A stretch of DNA of 10,436 bases from Candidatus Staskawiczbacteria bacterium RIFCSPHIGHO2_02_FULL_34_10 (GCA_001821915.1 MHOR01000031.1:10122-20557), one strand, 5' to 3'; shown: positions 1-4,715, counted from the first letter of the stretch. Program-made: numbers and translations. The notes: generated by a model not told the origin, from the sequence alone.

Positions 1-1
1 A

Positions 2-121
2 GTCTCTTTTATAATGCCCCAGACTCAAAATCAGGAAAATATTGTTAAGCCAAGTAATATTTTTCAGGATTGGATGGGGGGTTTAAATAATAGTTGGCAA
101 TGGATAAAGGATAGGTTTTAG
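2..121 (+). CDS. C-terminal 39 residues of an unidentified protein (partial, runs in from upstream)
   Basis: The frame is open from the left edge of the window and stops at TAG 119-121. The readable tail is polar and aromatic-rich and ends in DWMGGLNNSWQWIKDRF. No family can be assigned from 39 residues. It could be a chance open stretch, but the clean stop 31 nt before a tRNA locus makes a real gene end plausible. No convincing intrinsic terminator follows before the tRNA at 153. Confidence 0.4.
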   Translation, partial: VSFIMPQTQNQENIVKPSNIFQDWMGGLNNSWQWIKDRF

Positions 122-152
122 GCGTGGGCGTTAGTTTTTAAAATTGAAAATC

Positions 153-337
153 GCGAGGTTAATATAGTGGCAATATACGACCTTCCTTCACCCGCCTAAA
201 AAATTTGCGAGAATAGTATAGTGGCAGTACGCAACCTTCCCAAGGTTGAGGCGCGAGTTCGATTCTCGTTTCTCGCTCAGAAAATTTTATTTGGCGAGCA
301 AGAGGTTGATACGCGGGTTCGATTCCCGTACCTCGCT
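153..337 (+). tRNA. Outer Gly-like tRNA, interrupted in the anticodon loop by another complete tRNA
   Basis: The 5' half (153-186) and 3' half (about 302-337) together make a fully paired cloverleaf. The acceptor stem GCGAGGT (153-159) pairs with ACCTCGC (330-336) over 7 of 7 positions. The D stem is ATAT/ATAT with loop AGTGGCA, the anticodon stem is CGACC (178-182) with GGTTG (304-308), and the T arm is GCGGG-TTCGATT-CCCGT with U73. The anticodon loop begins TTCC and is then broken by about 115 nt that hold the intact tRNA-Gly(CCC) at 207-277. The 5' half closely resembles that inner tRNA. Joining TTCC or TTCCT to the 3' half does not give a clean Gly anticodon, so the mature anticodon is uncertain. 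It may be an intron-containing tRNA, a split relic or a decoy. The retained pairing argues against simple decay. Confidence 0.5.
207..277 (+). tRNA. tRNA-Gly(CCC)
   Basis: Complete cloverleaf: acceptor GCGAGAA (207-213) pairs with TTCTCGC (270-276) and the discriminator is U277. The D arm is GTAT-AGTGGCA-GTAC. The anticodon arm is CAACC-TTCCCAA-GGTTG, giving anticodon CCC (Gly). The T arm is GCGAG-TTCGATT-CTCGT. CCA is not encoded, since TCAG follows. The gene sits entirely within the interrupted anticodon loop of the outer tRNA at 153-337. Its flanks, CCCGCC at 191-196 and GGCGAG at 293-298, can partly pair and would present this tRNA at the tip of an extended anticodon arm. Confidence 0.93.
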
Positions 338-534
338 CACATTTCAAATTATCATAAATTTATTTTATGATAATTTGAAATGTTTGATAAGGGAATCGAA
401 CCCCAAGAAGGGGTCGGGAGGAAAGCCATTTTCTCCCGTGTAGGAAATTATTCAAAACCGAGGGTTTTGAAAGAGCCCAAAGGGATCTGGGTTCTAGCGA
501 AGCGGATTCCCGTACCTCGCTCACATTTCAAATT
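321..534 (+). repeat. tRNA-3'-end element, copy 1 (after the Gly locus)
   Basis: The tRNA 3' end plus 13 nt of its flank (321-350) recurs as a perfect 30-nt direct repeat at 505-534. Between them lie the perfect hairpin, then a reverse-complement copy of the flank and T arm (372-383 and 391-403, with the acceptor part replaced by TTGATAA), then a core. The core has hairpin CGGGAGGAAA/TTTTCTCCCG (415-424/429-438), hairpin TTCAAAACC/GGTTTTGAA (451-459/463-471) and hairpin AGAGCCC/GGGATCT (472-478/482-488, one mismatch). It ends in GGGTTC, then TAGCGAAGCG, then GATTCCCG, which is the T arm with a 10-nt insert holding the mini-hairpin GCGAAGC (497-503). The same core follows tRNA-Gln at 7642-7833 with Gln-specific arms. 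No coding frame is evident. It is non-coding: a small mobile element, a structured RNA, or both. Confidence 0.7.
339..383 (+). terminator. 20-bp perfect hairpin directly after the outer tRNA-Gly
   Basis: Arms 339-358 and 364-383 are perfectly complementary over 20 bp with a 5-nt loop (TTTAT). The stem is AT-rich and lacks a long U tract, so termination is only one possibility. It is also the centre of a larger inverted repeat: the tRNA T-arm sequence (315-327) recurs in reverse complement at 391-403. The hairpin is therefore better seen as the apex of the element described at 321-534. Confidence 0.45.
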
Positions 535-550
535 TCACCTATGAAAAAAA

Positions 551-1135
551 ATGATAAAACTTAATAATAGATATTTTATTATCAGGCACGGAGAAAGCAA
601 AGCTAATGTTGCACACATCCTTTTAAGTCATCCAAAAGAAGGAATGGTTAGTTTTGGTCTTTCACCAAAAGGGAAGAAGCAAGTTAAGATTTCTGTTTCA
701 AAAAACAAAAAAAGCAAACTATTAGATTCAGATGTTCTTATTTATTCATCTGACTTCTTGTGAGCTAAGGAAACCGCCCAAATAGCAAAAAAACTGCTTG
801 GCATCCAAAAAATCCATTTCCATAAAAAGCTTCGGGAACGATACTTTGGTCAATATGACAAAACCTCGTTAGATAACATAAAAATAGCGTGGGCACACGA
901 TGAAAATAATCCCAACCACAAACATAAAGATGTTGAAAGTCCAAATAAGGTTCTCACAAGAACCCTTGCTGTCATTGCTCAATTGAATAAAAAATATAAA
1001 GGTAAAAAAATTCTCCTCGTTTCTCATGGAGATGTTTTACAAATCCTACACACCTATTTCTCAAAAAAGCCCGTAAGCCATCATCGTCATATTCCTCATT
1101 TGGAAACTGCTGAAATTAGGGAGTTAAAATTATGA
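551..1135 (+). pseudogene. Histidine phosphatase family protein, interrupted by an in-frame TGA
   Basis: The frame reads MIKLNNRYFIIRHGESKANV and carries the RHG catalytic motif of the histidine phosphatase (phosphoglycerate-mutase-like) superfamily. It stops at TGA 761-763, then continues in the same frame to TGA 1133-1135 with the second catalytic His in LLVSHGDVLQIL. No frameshift is needed. The intact paralogue at 1969-2592 reads SSDFL-R-AKETA where this copy has SSDFL-stop-AKETA. The stop therefore replaces the conserved active-site Arg, consistent with a CGA-to-TGA transition. The copies end alike (AEIRELKL). No SD precedes ATG 551. The 70-residue truncated product lacks half the active site. 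Readthrough is possible but unsupported, so decay after duplication is the simplest reading. Confidence 0.85.
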
Positions 1136-1137
1136 TC

Positions 1138-1166
1138 TTGCTTTTTAACTTATATTGTGGTATTAT
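1138..1166 (+). promoter_or_regulatory. Sigma70-type promoter for the 1207/1681 gene pair
   Basis: -35 TTGCTT (1138-1143), a 17-nt spacer and -10 TATTAT (1161-1166) place transcription start near 1173, about 34 nt before the GTG start at 1207. The -35 begins 3 nt after the end of the upstream pseudogene. Confidence 0.6.
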
Positions 1167-1206
1167 AGTCGCATTCGTCCTTTAATAATTTAACAAGGAG
1201 TTAATT

Positions 1207-1656
1207 GTGAATACAGAACCGCCGAGCCAAGAACACTATCGAGACGAGTATAAACTTGTATTTGAAGGGTACAAATTCTTCGTGAGTATCCGCTTTATTA
1301 CCGTAGCCTTCGGGACAAGTATTCATTCGGCGCTGATTACTGTCTACAGTAACGCCGTAAAAGAAAATCCTTTCAATGGATATGCCATTTTCAGTGTAGC
1401 AATATTATTTCTATTGGCTCTGCTCATTGTAGAGCGGAGAACAACTTCTTTGTTTCGCAGTTTCTTGAAGCGAGGAAAGGAATTGGAGTTTCATCTTGGA
1501 ATTTCCGATGGCTTCTTTCACCGGATTACTGAACTTTCGGAACAAAAAGGGTTTCGTCAGTTTATTACCCACACATGGGGTATCAGCCTAGTGTATGCGG
1601 GAGTATTTATCTTTTGGATTACGTTGCTTGTTGCAACGATAATCAAAGAACCATAA
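1207..1656 (+). CDS. Unrecognised 149-aa integral membrane protein
   Basis: Starts at GTG 1207, chosen because AAGGAG (1195-1200) lies 6 nt upstream. The N-terminus is soluble and charged (MNTEPPSQEHYRDEYKLVFE). It is followed by hydrophobic stretches at about residues 24-48 and 59-76, a positively charged cytoplasmic-looking segment (ERRTTSLFRSFLKRGKE) and a last helix at about 124-146. Three membrane helices are the likely topology. The layout resembles small RipA/YiaA-like or toxin-associated membrane proteins only in general terms, and I cannot assign a family. Downstream, 24 nt separate it from a second small membrane protein with an equally strong SD, so the two are probably co-transcribed from the promoter at 1138-1166. 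Confidence 0.8.
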   Translation: MNTEPPSQEHYRDEYKLVFEGYKFFVSIRFITVAFGTSIHSALITVYSNAVKENPFNGYAIFSVAILFLLALLIVERRTTSLFRSFLKRGKELEFHLGISDGFFHRITELSEQKGFRQFITHTWGISLVYAGVFIFWITLLVATIIKEP

Positions 1657-1680
1657 CCCAAATCTAAAAAGGAGAACCTA

Positions 1681-1842
1681 ATGTCACAAAAGTCTCGTTC
1701 TTCCGCCTCCAATGATGGGGAGCGCATTGATCGTATTCTGGCTCGGCAAGAGAAAATTTCTGATTGGATTTTCGGCGTTATGATTGTTGCCGTTCTCTTG
1801 CTGTTCATTTTCGGCACAATCGTTCACCTGTTTTGGTTATAA
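1681..1842 (+). CDS. Small single-helix membrane protein, 53 aa
   Basis: ATG 1681 is preceded by AAGGAG (1669-1674) at 6-nt spacing, the same optimal arrangement as the gene before it. The N-terminal 28 residues are polar (MSQKSRSSASNDGERIDRIL and following) and the remainder is one hydrophobic helix (about residues 29-53) rich in V, L, I and F, ending HLFWL. The last codons and stop lie inside a perfect 30-bp palindrome (1825-1854). No family is recognised. With the 149-aa membrane protein it forms a two-gene unit closed by the terminator at 1870-1895. The length and strong SD support a real small protein over chance. Confidence 0.72.
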   Translation: MSQKSRSSASNDGERIDRILARQEKISDWIFGVMIVAVLLLFIFGTIVHLFWL

Positions 1843-1854
1843 CCAAAACAGGTG
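1825..1854. repeat. Perfect 30-bp palindrome overlapping a gene end
   Basis: The palindrome has arms CACCTGTTTTGGTTA and TAACCAAAACAGGTG with no mismatch. It covers the final five codons and the stop of the 53-aa gene. There is no U tract after it, so it is not a classical terminator. It may be an RNA 3'-end stabiliser or a protein-binding site. Confidence 0.85.
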
Positions 1855-1869
1855 TCACGGAAAAAACAG

Positions 1870-1895
1870 AGCGAAGCTAACCACTTCGCTTTTTA
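1870..1895 (+). terminator. Intrinsic terminator after the small membrane-protein pair
   Basis: Stem AGCGAAG (1870-1876) pairs with CTTCGCT (1884-1890) around a 7-nt loop, followed by a T-rich run (TTTTATTT). Confidence 0.8.
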
Positions 1896-1968
1896 TTTGA
1901 CTTAATGTATATAATTTATTAGAGTTTATTTATTGACTCTATGTTCTTTAACAAAAGGGGGATATATT

Positions 1969-2592
1969 ATGAAAAAGATTCAATATCTTGAATTTGATAC
2001 TGAATTACCTAAAGAACTAAAGAACAGATACTTTATTATGCGGCACGGAGAAAGTAAAGCTAATGTTGCAGGTATTTTATTAAGCCATCCTAAAGATGGC
2101 ACGGTTACCTTCGGTCTTTCAGAAAAAGGGAAACAACAAGTTAAAGATTCCATTTTAAAGAATGATATCTTAGATTCTGATGTAATTATTTATTCATCAG
2201 ATTTCCTAAGAGCTAAAGAAACCGCAGAAATTATCAAAAAATTATTGGGTACTAAGAAAGTCGCTTTGCATAAAAATCTACGGGAAAGATATTTTGGTAA
2301 ATTTGATAAGACTGATTTAAAAAATCTAAACATAGTTTGGAAAAAAGATAAAATTAGTGCATACAATAAATATAACGGCGTAGAAAGTCCCAATGAAGTC
2401 TTCAAAAGAACTATTAATTTAATTAACAAGCTAGAAGAGAAATTCCAAAATAAGAAAATACTTCTCGTTTCGCACGGAGATGTATTACAAATATTGCAAA
2501 CTGGTCTCTTAAAAAAATCTCTGAGTAAACACAGGCAAATACCTCACCTGAAAATTGCTGAAATTAGGGAGTTAAAATTAACTAATTACTAA
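1969..2592 (+). CDS. Histidine phosphatase family protein (phosphoglycerate-mutase-like), intact copy
   Basis: The protein has 207 residues from ATG 1969, which is preceded by AAAGGGGG at about 8-nt spacing. An upstream in-frame start at 1933 would place the SD inside the gene and is less likely. Motifs: RHGES at 25-29 with the phospho-accepting His26, SSDFLRAKETA with the conserved Arg81, the acidic LRERYFG (Glu106) and SHGDV with the second catalytic His169. These are the signature of branch-1 histidine phosphatases, which hydrolyse phosphomonoesters or act as mutases. The substrate cannot be told from sequence. There is no signal peptide, so it is probably cytoplasmic. It is a close paralogue of the broken copy at 551-1135, and the two bracket the small membrane-protein pair, suggesting a local duplication or repeated acquisition. 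Confidence 0.9.
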   Translation: MKKIQYLEFDTELPKELKNRYFIMRHGESKANVAGILLSHPKDGTVTFGLSEKGKQQVKDSILKNDILDSDVIIYSSDFLRAKETAEIIKKLLGTKKVALHKNLRERYFGKFDKTDLKNLNIVWKKDKISAYNKYNGVESPNEVFKRTINLINKLEEKFQNKKILLVSHGDVLQILQTGLLKKSLSKHRQIPHLKIAEIRELKLTNY

Positions 2593-2635
2593 AATAAACG
2601 CAATAAGGAGCAAAAATCCAAAAGGAGGTTTTATT

Positions 2636-3172
2636 ATGTTTGACCCAAAAGAAAGCAAAACCATTGGTTATCATTTATTCTTCCTGCCATCAGGATAACT
2701 TTTTGATAATCTGCAAAAGACCATTAACACTCTTGCTGAAAAGTATAGTGGTGCAAAGTTTGAACCACACGCAACTTTGCTGGCAAGGATTCCGAAAACT
2801 GACGAAGCCGAATTGATTGCCAAAACCGAAAAGCTCGCCAGTATGATGAAACCATTTGAGATTGAACCCAAAGAAATCCGTGCCGAAGACACCTACTTCC
2901 GAGCATTGTATTGCAAGGCAGAACCTAACGCCGAACTGGAAGAGTATCATCAAAAGGCACTGGAAATTTTCGGTGTGCAGGATGTAAATGTCTATATGCC
3001 CCATTTAAGTTTGTACTACGGCAATATTCCACAATTCACTAAAGATGAAATGATTGCATCTTTGGCTCTGCCAAATAGTATGAAATTCTTAGTGGATAGG
3101 ATTTATCTATATCGCACAGAAGGAGAAGCACAGGATTGGCTTCGAGTTGGAGAATATCCTTTGATAAAATAA
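2636..3172 (+). pseudogene. 2H phosphoesterase (LigT / cyclic phosphodiesterase-like), interrupted by an in-frame TAA
   Basis: A very strong SD, AAGGAGG (2622-2628), precedes ATG 2636. The frame reads MFDPKESKTIGYHLFFLPSG, meets TAA at 2696-2698, then continues without a frameshift to TAA 3170-3172, about 178 codons in all. The two H-x-T/S motifs of the 2H superfamily are present downstream of the stop: HAT at residues 45-47 (FEPHATLLARI) and HLS at 123-125 (YMPHLSLYYG). The family handles 2',3'-cyclic or 2'-5' phosphodiester bonds, for example in RNA ends. The stop replaces one codon, perhaps GAA. The length fits small 2H proteins. Both catalytic motifs survive, so the lesion looks recent. 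Internal re-initiation near 2777 would lose the first motif. It lies 43 nt after the phosphatase and may have been co-transcribed with it. Confidence 0.82.
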
Positions 3173-3178
3173 TACTAT

Positions 3179-3217
3179 AAAGCCTGTAGGCAAGAATATC
3201 CGCAGGCTTTTTTATTT
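3179..3217 (+). terminator. Intrinsic terminator after the 2H phosphoesterase pseudogene
   Basis: AAAGCCTG (3179-3186) pairs with CAGGCTTT (3203-3210) and is followed by a T-rich run (TTTTATTTT). Confidence 0.85.
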
Positions 3218-3269
3218 TAATTAATTTTATAGTATCCCATTTTAAATTATTAAACTTTTTATTAGTTTA

Positions 3270-3297
3270 TTGATTGTTTTACCATAAAGAGTACAAT
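3270..3297 (+). promoter_or_regulatory. Sigma70-type promoter for the 203-aa gene
   Basis: -35 TTGATT (3270-3275), a 16-nt spacer and -10 TACAAT (3292-3297) predict a start near 3304, about 38 nt before the coding start. Confidence 0.6.
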
Positions 3298-3341
3298 TAA
3301 CTAATAAAGCTCCTTGAAAAAATCTCTTGAGAGGAGGGCGT

Positions 3342-3953
3342 ATGTTTACCTTATTTTTTCTTGTATTTTTTGTAGACGATACCGATAATTTAATTAAAGG
3401 ATTAGGAGATAGTAATTTTTATGTTCGAGAGAATGCCCAAGTTGACCTTATAAAGAAAATGGATTTTAATCTTTATCTAAGACTTCGTGATATAAAAGAG
3501 AAAAATCTTGAAATCGTAAGAAGACTTGAGATAATCAAAAAAAATTATAAAAATAAGTTAAGATTAGAATATAAAGTTACTATTGATGGTTATTTTGAAT
3601 ATCCATGGATTGATATGATTCCATACGAATATAAAGGCGAAGGTATGCAAAGATGTGATATTCTTGAAATATATTTATTTAACTCTGAAGAAATAGAAGT
3701 ATTTGGTAATAAAAATTCTTGTTGGCCAAGTTATAGAAAAGCCACACAACGATGGATAAAAGACAGAATATATTCTTATTCGGAAGAGTTATTTAAAAAA
3801 ACTAAAAGTGAAAAGGATTTTCAAGATGGCATGAATGCTAAAATAGCTATAATTCAAAAAGACATGGAGGCAATGGTAATAAGAGAAGATGATTATTGGA
3901 AATTTTGGAATAAGAAAAACCCTGCTAGAATTAAAAATAAATTATTAAAATAA
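3342..3953 (+). CDS. Unrecognised 203-aa protein with short hydrophobic N-terminus and HEAT-like segment
   Basis: ATG 3342 is chosen over an upstream in-frame codon because GAGGAGGG (3331-3338) sits just before it. Residues 1-12 (MFTLFFLVFFVD) are strongly hydrophobic but short and lack a positive n-region, so this is at best an atypical export signal or anchor. The next 50 residues, with LGDSNFYVRENAQVDLIKKM and then EIVRRLEIIKKNYK, resemble a degenerate HEAT-type helical repeat pair. The central part is rich in aromatic residues (YFEYPWIDMIPYEY), and the C-terminal half is charged and helical. No catalytic motif is visible. The gene is monocistronic, with its own promoter and terminator. 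Its function is unknown. Confidence 0.82.
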   Translation: MFTLFFLVFFVDDTDNLIKGLGDSNFYVRENAQVDLIKKMDFNLYLRLRDIKEKNLEIVRRLEIIKKNYKNKLRLEYKVTIDGYFEYPWIDMIPYEYKGEGMQRCDILEIYLFNSEEIEVFGNKNSCWPSYRKATQRWIKDRIYSYSEELFKKTKSEKDFQDGMNAKIAIIQKDMEAMVIREDDYWKFWNKKNPARIKNKLLK

Positions 3954-3974
3954 GAAAGCGCGTAAAATAGCAAT

Positions 3975-4003
3975 GGAGAGAAAAACTCTCTCCTTTTTAT
4001 TTT
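3975..4003 (+). terminator. Intrinsic terminator after the 203-aa gene
   Basis: GGAGAGA (3975-3981) pairs with TCTCTCC (3987-3993) around AAAAC, followed by TTTTTATTTT. Confidence 0.9.
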
Positions 4004-4033
4004 ACTTTCAATTAAAAAATATATAAAAAGTAA

Positions 4034-4187
4034 AATAACCCCTTATCAATTTTACCATAGTTATCGTAGGTTAATTATATTAGTAATGTCATATTTAAGC
4101 TCTCGCGGCGCAGAGGATGAATAACCCCGAGCCAAAGGCGAGTGCGTCGCCACGCTTTTGTCTTGTAAAATTGATGTGTGGGTTATT
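4034..4187. repeat. 154-bp inverted-repeat element with a GC-rich centre
   Basis: The left end AATAACCC (4034-4041) pairs with GGGTTATT (4180-4187). Then ATCAATTTTAC (4045-4055) pairs with GTAAAATTGAT (4165-4175). Further in, GCGGCGCA (4105-4112) pairs with TGCGTCGC (4143-4150, one G-U). The centre is much more GC-rich than its surroundings. There is no coding potential. It ends 3 nt before the -35 of the tRNA-Thr promoter. It is consistent with a MITE or a long structured RNA. No clear target-site duplication was found. Confidence 0.6.
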
Positions 4188-4190
4188 GCA

Positions 4191-4218
4191 TTGATTTTTT
4201 GTTTCTTGATGGTAAAAT
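4191..4218 (+). promoter_or_regulatory. Promoter for the nested tRNA-Thr locus
   Basis: -35 TTGATT (4191-4196), a 16-nt spacer and -10 TAAAAT (4213-4218) predict a start near 4225, just upstream of the outer tRNA 5' half at 4228. The promoter therefore serves the whole nested locus rather than only the inner tRNA. Confidence 0.55.
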
Positions 4219-4227
4219 CTATTTGAC

Positions 4228-4409
4228 ACCGCTTTAGCTTAGTGGCAAAGCAACGCTTTCGTCCGCCTACCATCGCATATTTGCCGGTGTAGCTCAGTGG
4301 CAGAGCAATGGTTTCGTAAACCATAGACGGCAGTTCAATTCTGCCCATCGGCTCAGGCAAATGGCGGGCAGGTAAAGCGTGGACGCAAGTCCGATTCTTG
4401 CAAACGGCT
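4228..4409 (+). tRNA. Outer Thr-like tRNA, interrupted in the anticodon loop by another complete tRNA
   Basis: The 5' half (4228-4262) has D arm GCTT-AGTGGCA-AAGC and anticodon stem ACGCT (4253-4257), then TTCGT. The 3' half starts at AA (4374-4375) and continues with AGCGT (4376-4380), variable loop GGAC, T arm GCAAG-TCCGATT-CTTGC, AAACGGC and U4409. Joining them gives a perfect anticodon arm, ACGCT-TTCGTAA-AGCGT, with anticodon CGT (Thr), so the break falls exactly between positions 36 and 37. The removed piece is 111 nt (4263-4373) and contains the inner tRNA. The acceptor stem has two mismatches (A1-C72 and C5-A68) and the T loop has C in place of the usual U55, so the outer tRNA may be degenerating. 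I read it as an interrupted tRNA; a relic of tandem duplication is the alternative. Confidence 0.5.
4283..4353 (+). tRNA. tRNA-Thr(CGT)
   Basis: Acceptor GCCGGTG (4283-4289) pairs with CATCGGC (4346-4352). The D arm is GCTC-AGTGGCA-GAGC. The anticodon arm is ATGGT-TTCGTAA-ACCAT with anticodon CGT. The variable loop is AGAC and the T arm is GGCAG-TTCAATT-CTGCC. The discriminator is U4353 and no CCA is encoded. The gene is complete and sits within the interrupted anticodon loop of the outer Thr-like tRNA. Confidence 0.94.
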
Positions 4410-4456
4410 CAGTTGTTTTATTTTTAAACATAGGTTATATTGAGCCTAGTATACAA

Positions 4457-4651
4457 TTGATAGATTCCGGGGGGAAATCTATCAATCAAGACGACTGACG
4501 GAATAGTTCTAGGGTAAGGCTTACGCTTTTTACCACTTCAAAGCGCGTTACTACTGCGCAATCTCCAACCCAGTTGCGCAGTATTTGAGGGTGAATTGTT
4601 CACTTAGTTGTCGGGCCACGTTGAGCATGGTAGTGCTCCGTGGCCTTTTTT
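4457..4651 (+). ncRNA. Candidate structured RNA between tRNA-Thr and prfB
   Basis: There is no coding frame. Stems in order: TTGATAGATT (4457-4466) with AATCTATCAA (4476-4485); then a closing helix GACGACT (4490-4496) with AGTTGTC (4606-4612) that encloses GGTAA (4513-4517)/TTACC (4530-4534), ACTGCGCAA (4553-4561)/TTGCGCAGT (4574-4582) and GTGAA (4591-4595)/TTCAC (4599-4603). It ends in a strong intrinsic terminator. A closed multibranch fold plus a terminator strongly suggests an independent RNA. TACAAT at 4452-4457 could be a -10, but I see no good -35, so the 5' end is uncertain and it might be processed from the tRNA transcript. It does not match tmRNA, SRP RNA, RNase P RNA or 6S RNA by the motifs I could check by eye. 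Confidence 0.55.
4614..4651 (+). terminator. Intrinsic terminator of the candidate RNA upstream of prfB
   Basis: GGCCACG (4614-4620) pairs with CGTGGCC (4639-4645), with an inner stem GAGCA/TGCTC, followed by six T. Confidence 0.92.
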
Positions 4652-4653
4652 AT

Positions 4654-4681
4654 TTGAATTTTTTGAAAAATATGATAGAAT
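4654..4681 (+). promoter_or_regulatory. Promoter of the prfB-ftsE-ftsX block
   Basis: -35 TTGAAT (4654-4659), a 16-nt spacer and -10 TAGAAT (4676-4681) put the start near 4688, about 28 nt before prfB. It lies directly after the preceding terminator. Confidence 0.6.
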
Positions 4682-4715
4682 TCAATTAGTAAATTTAGTA
4701 TTAATTCCACTATTT

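Noticed and set aside
187..301. Group I intron as the explanation of the tRNA interruption
   Set aside because: The insert is about 115 nt and is mostly occupied by a full tRNA. There is no room for the P3-P8 core or a guanosine-binding site.
159..347. 62-aa minus-strand frame across the tRNA-Gly locus
   Set aside because: Also antisense tRNA (GTGIEPAYQP-type peptide); no start signal and no promoter.
246..443. 65-aa plus-strand frame beginning inside tRNA-Gly
   Set aside because: It reads through tRNA T arms and the non-coding 3'-end element; no SD and no protein-like composition.
321..534. Genomic-island attachment sites (attL/attR) of an integrase
   Set aside because: The direct repeats fit the idea, but only about 150 nt of non-coding structure lies between them and no integrase is present. 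The inverted copy is not expected from simple integration.
761..763. UGA recoded as Gly, Trp or Sec
   Set aside because: RF2 is present with its UGA frameshift control, the position is a conserved Arg, and no SECIS-like hairpin was seen. A nearby gene is broken by TAA, so nonsense decay is simpler.
4061..4360. 99-aa open frame on the minus strand across the tRNA-Thr locus (starts MPEPMGRIELPS)
   Set aside because: The peptide is antisense to two tRNA sequences and a structured repeat. Frames reading GRIELPS-like strings are a well-known artefact of antisense tRNA.
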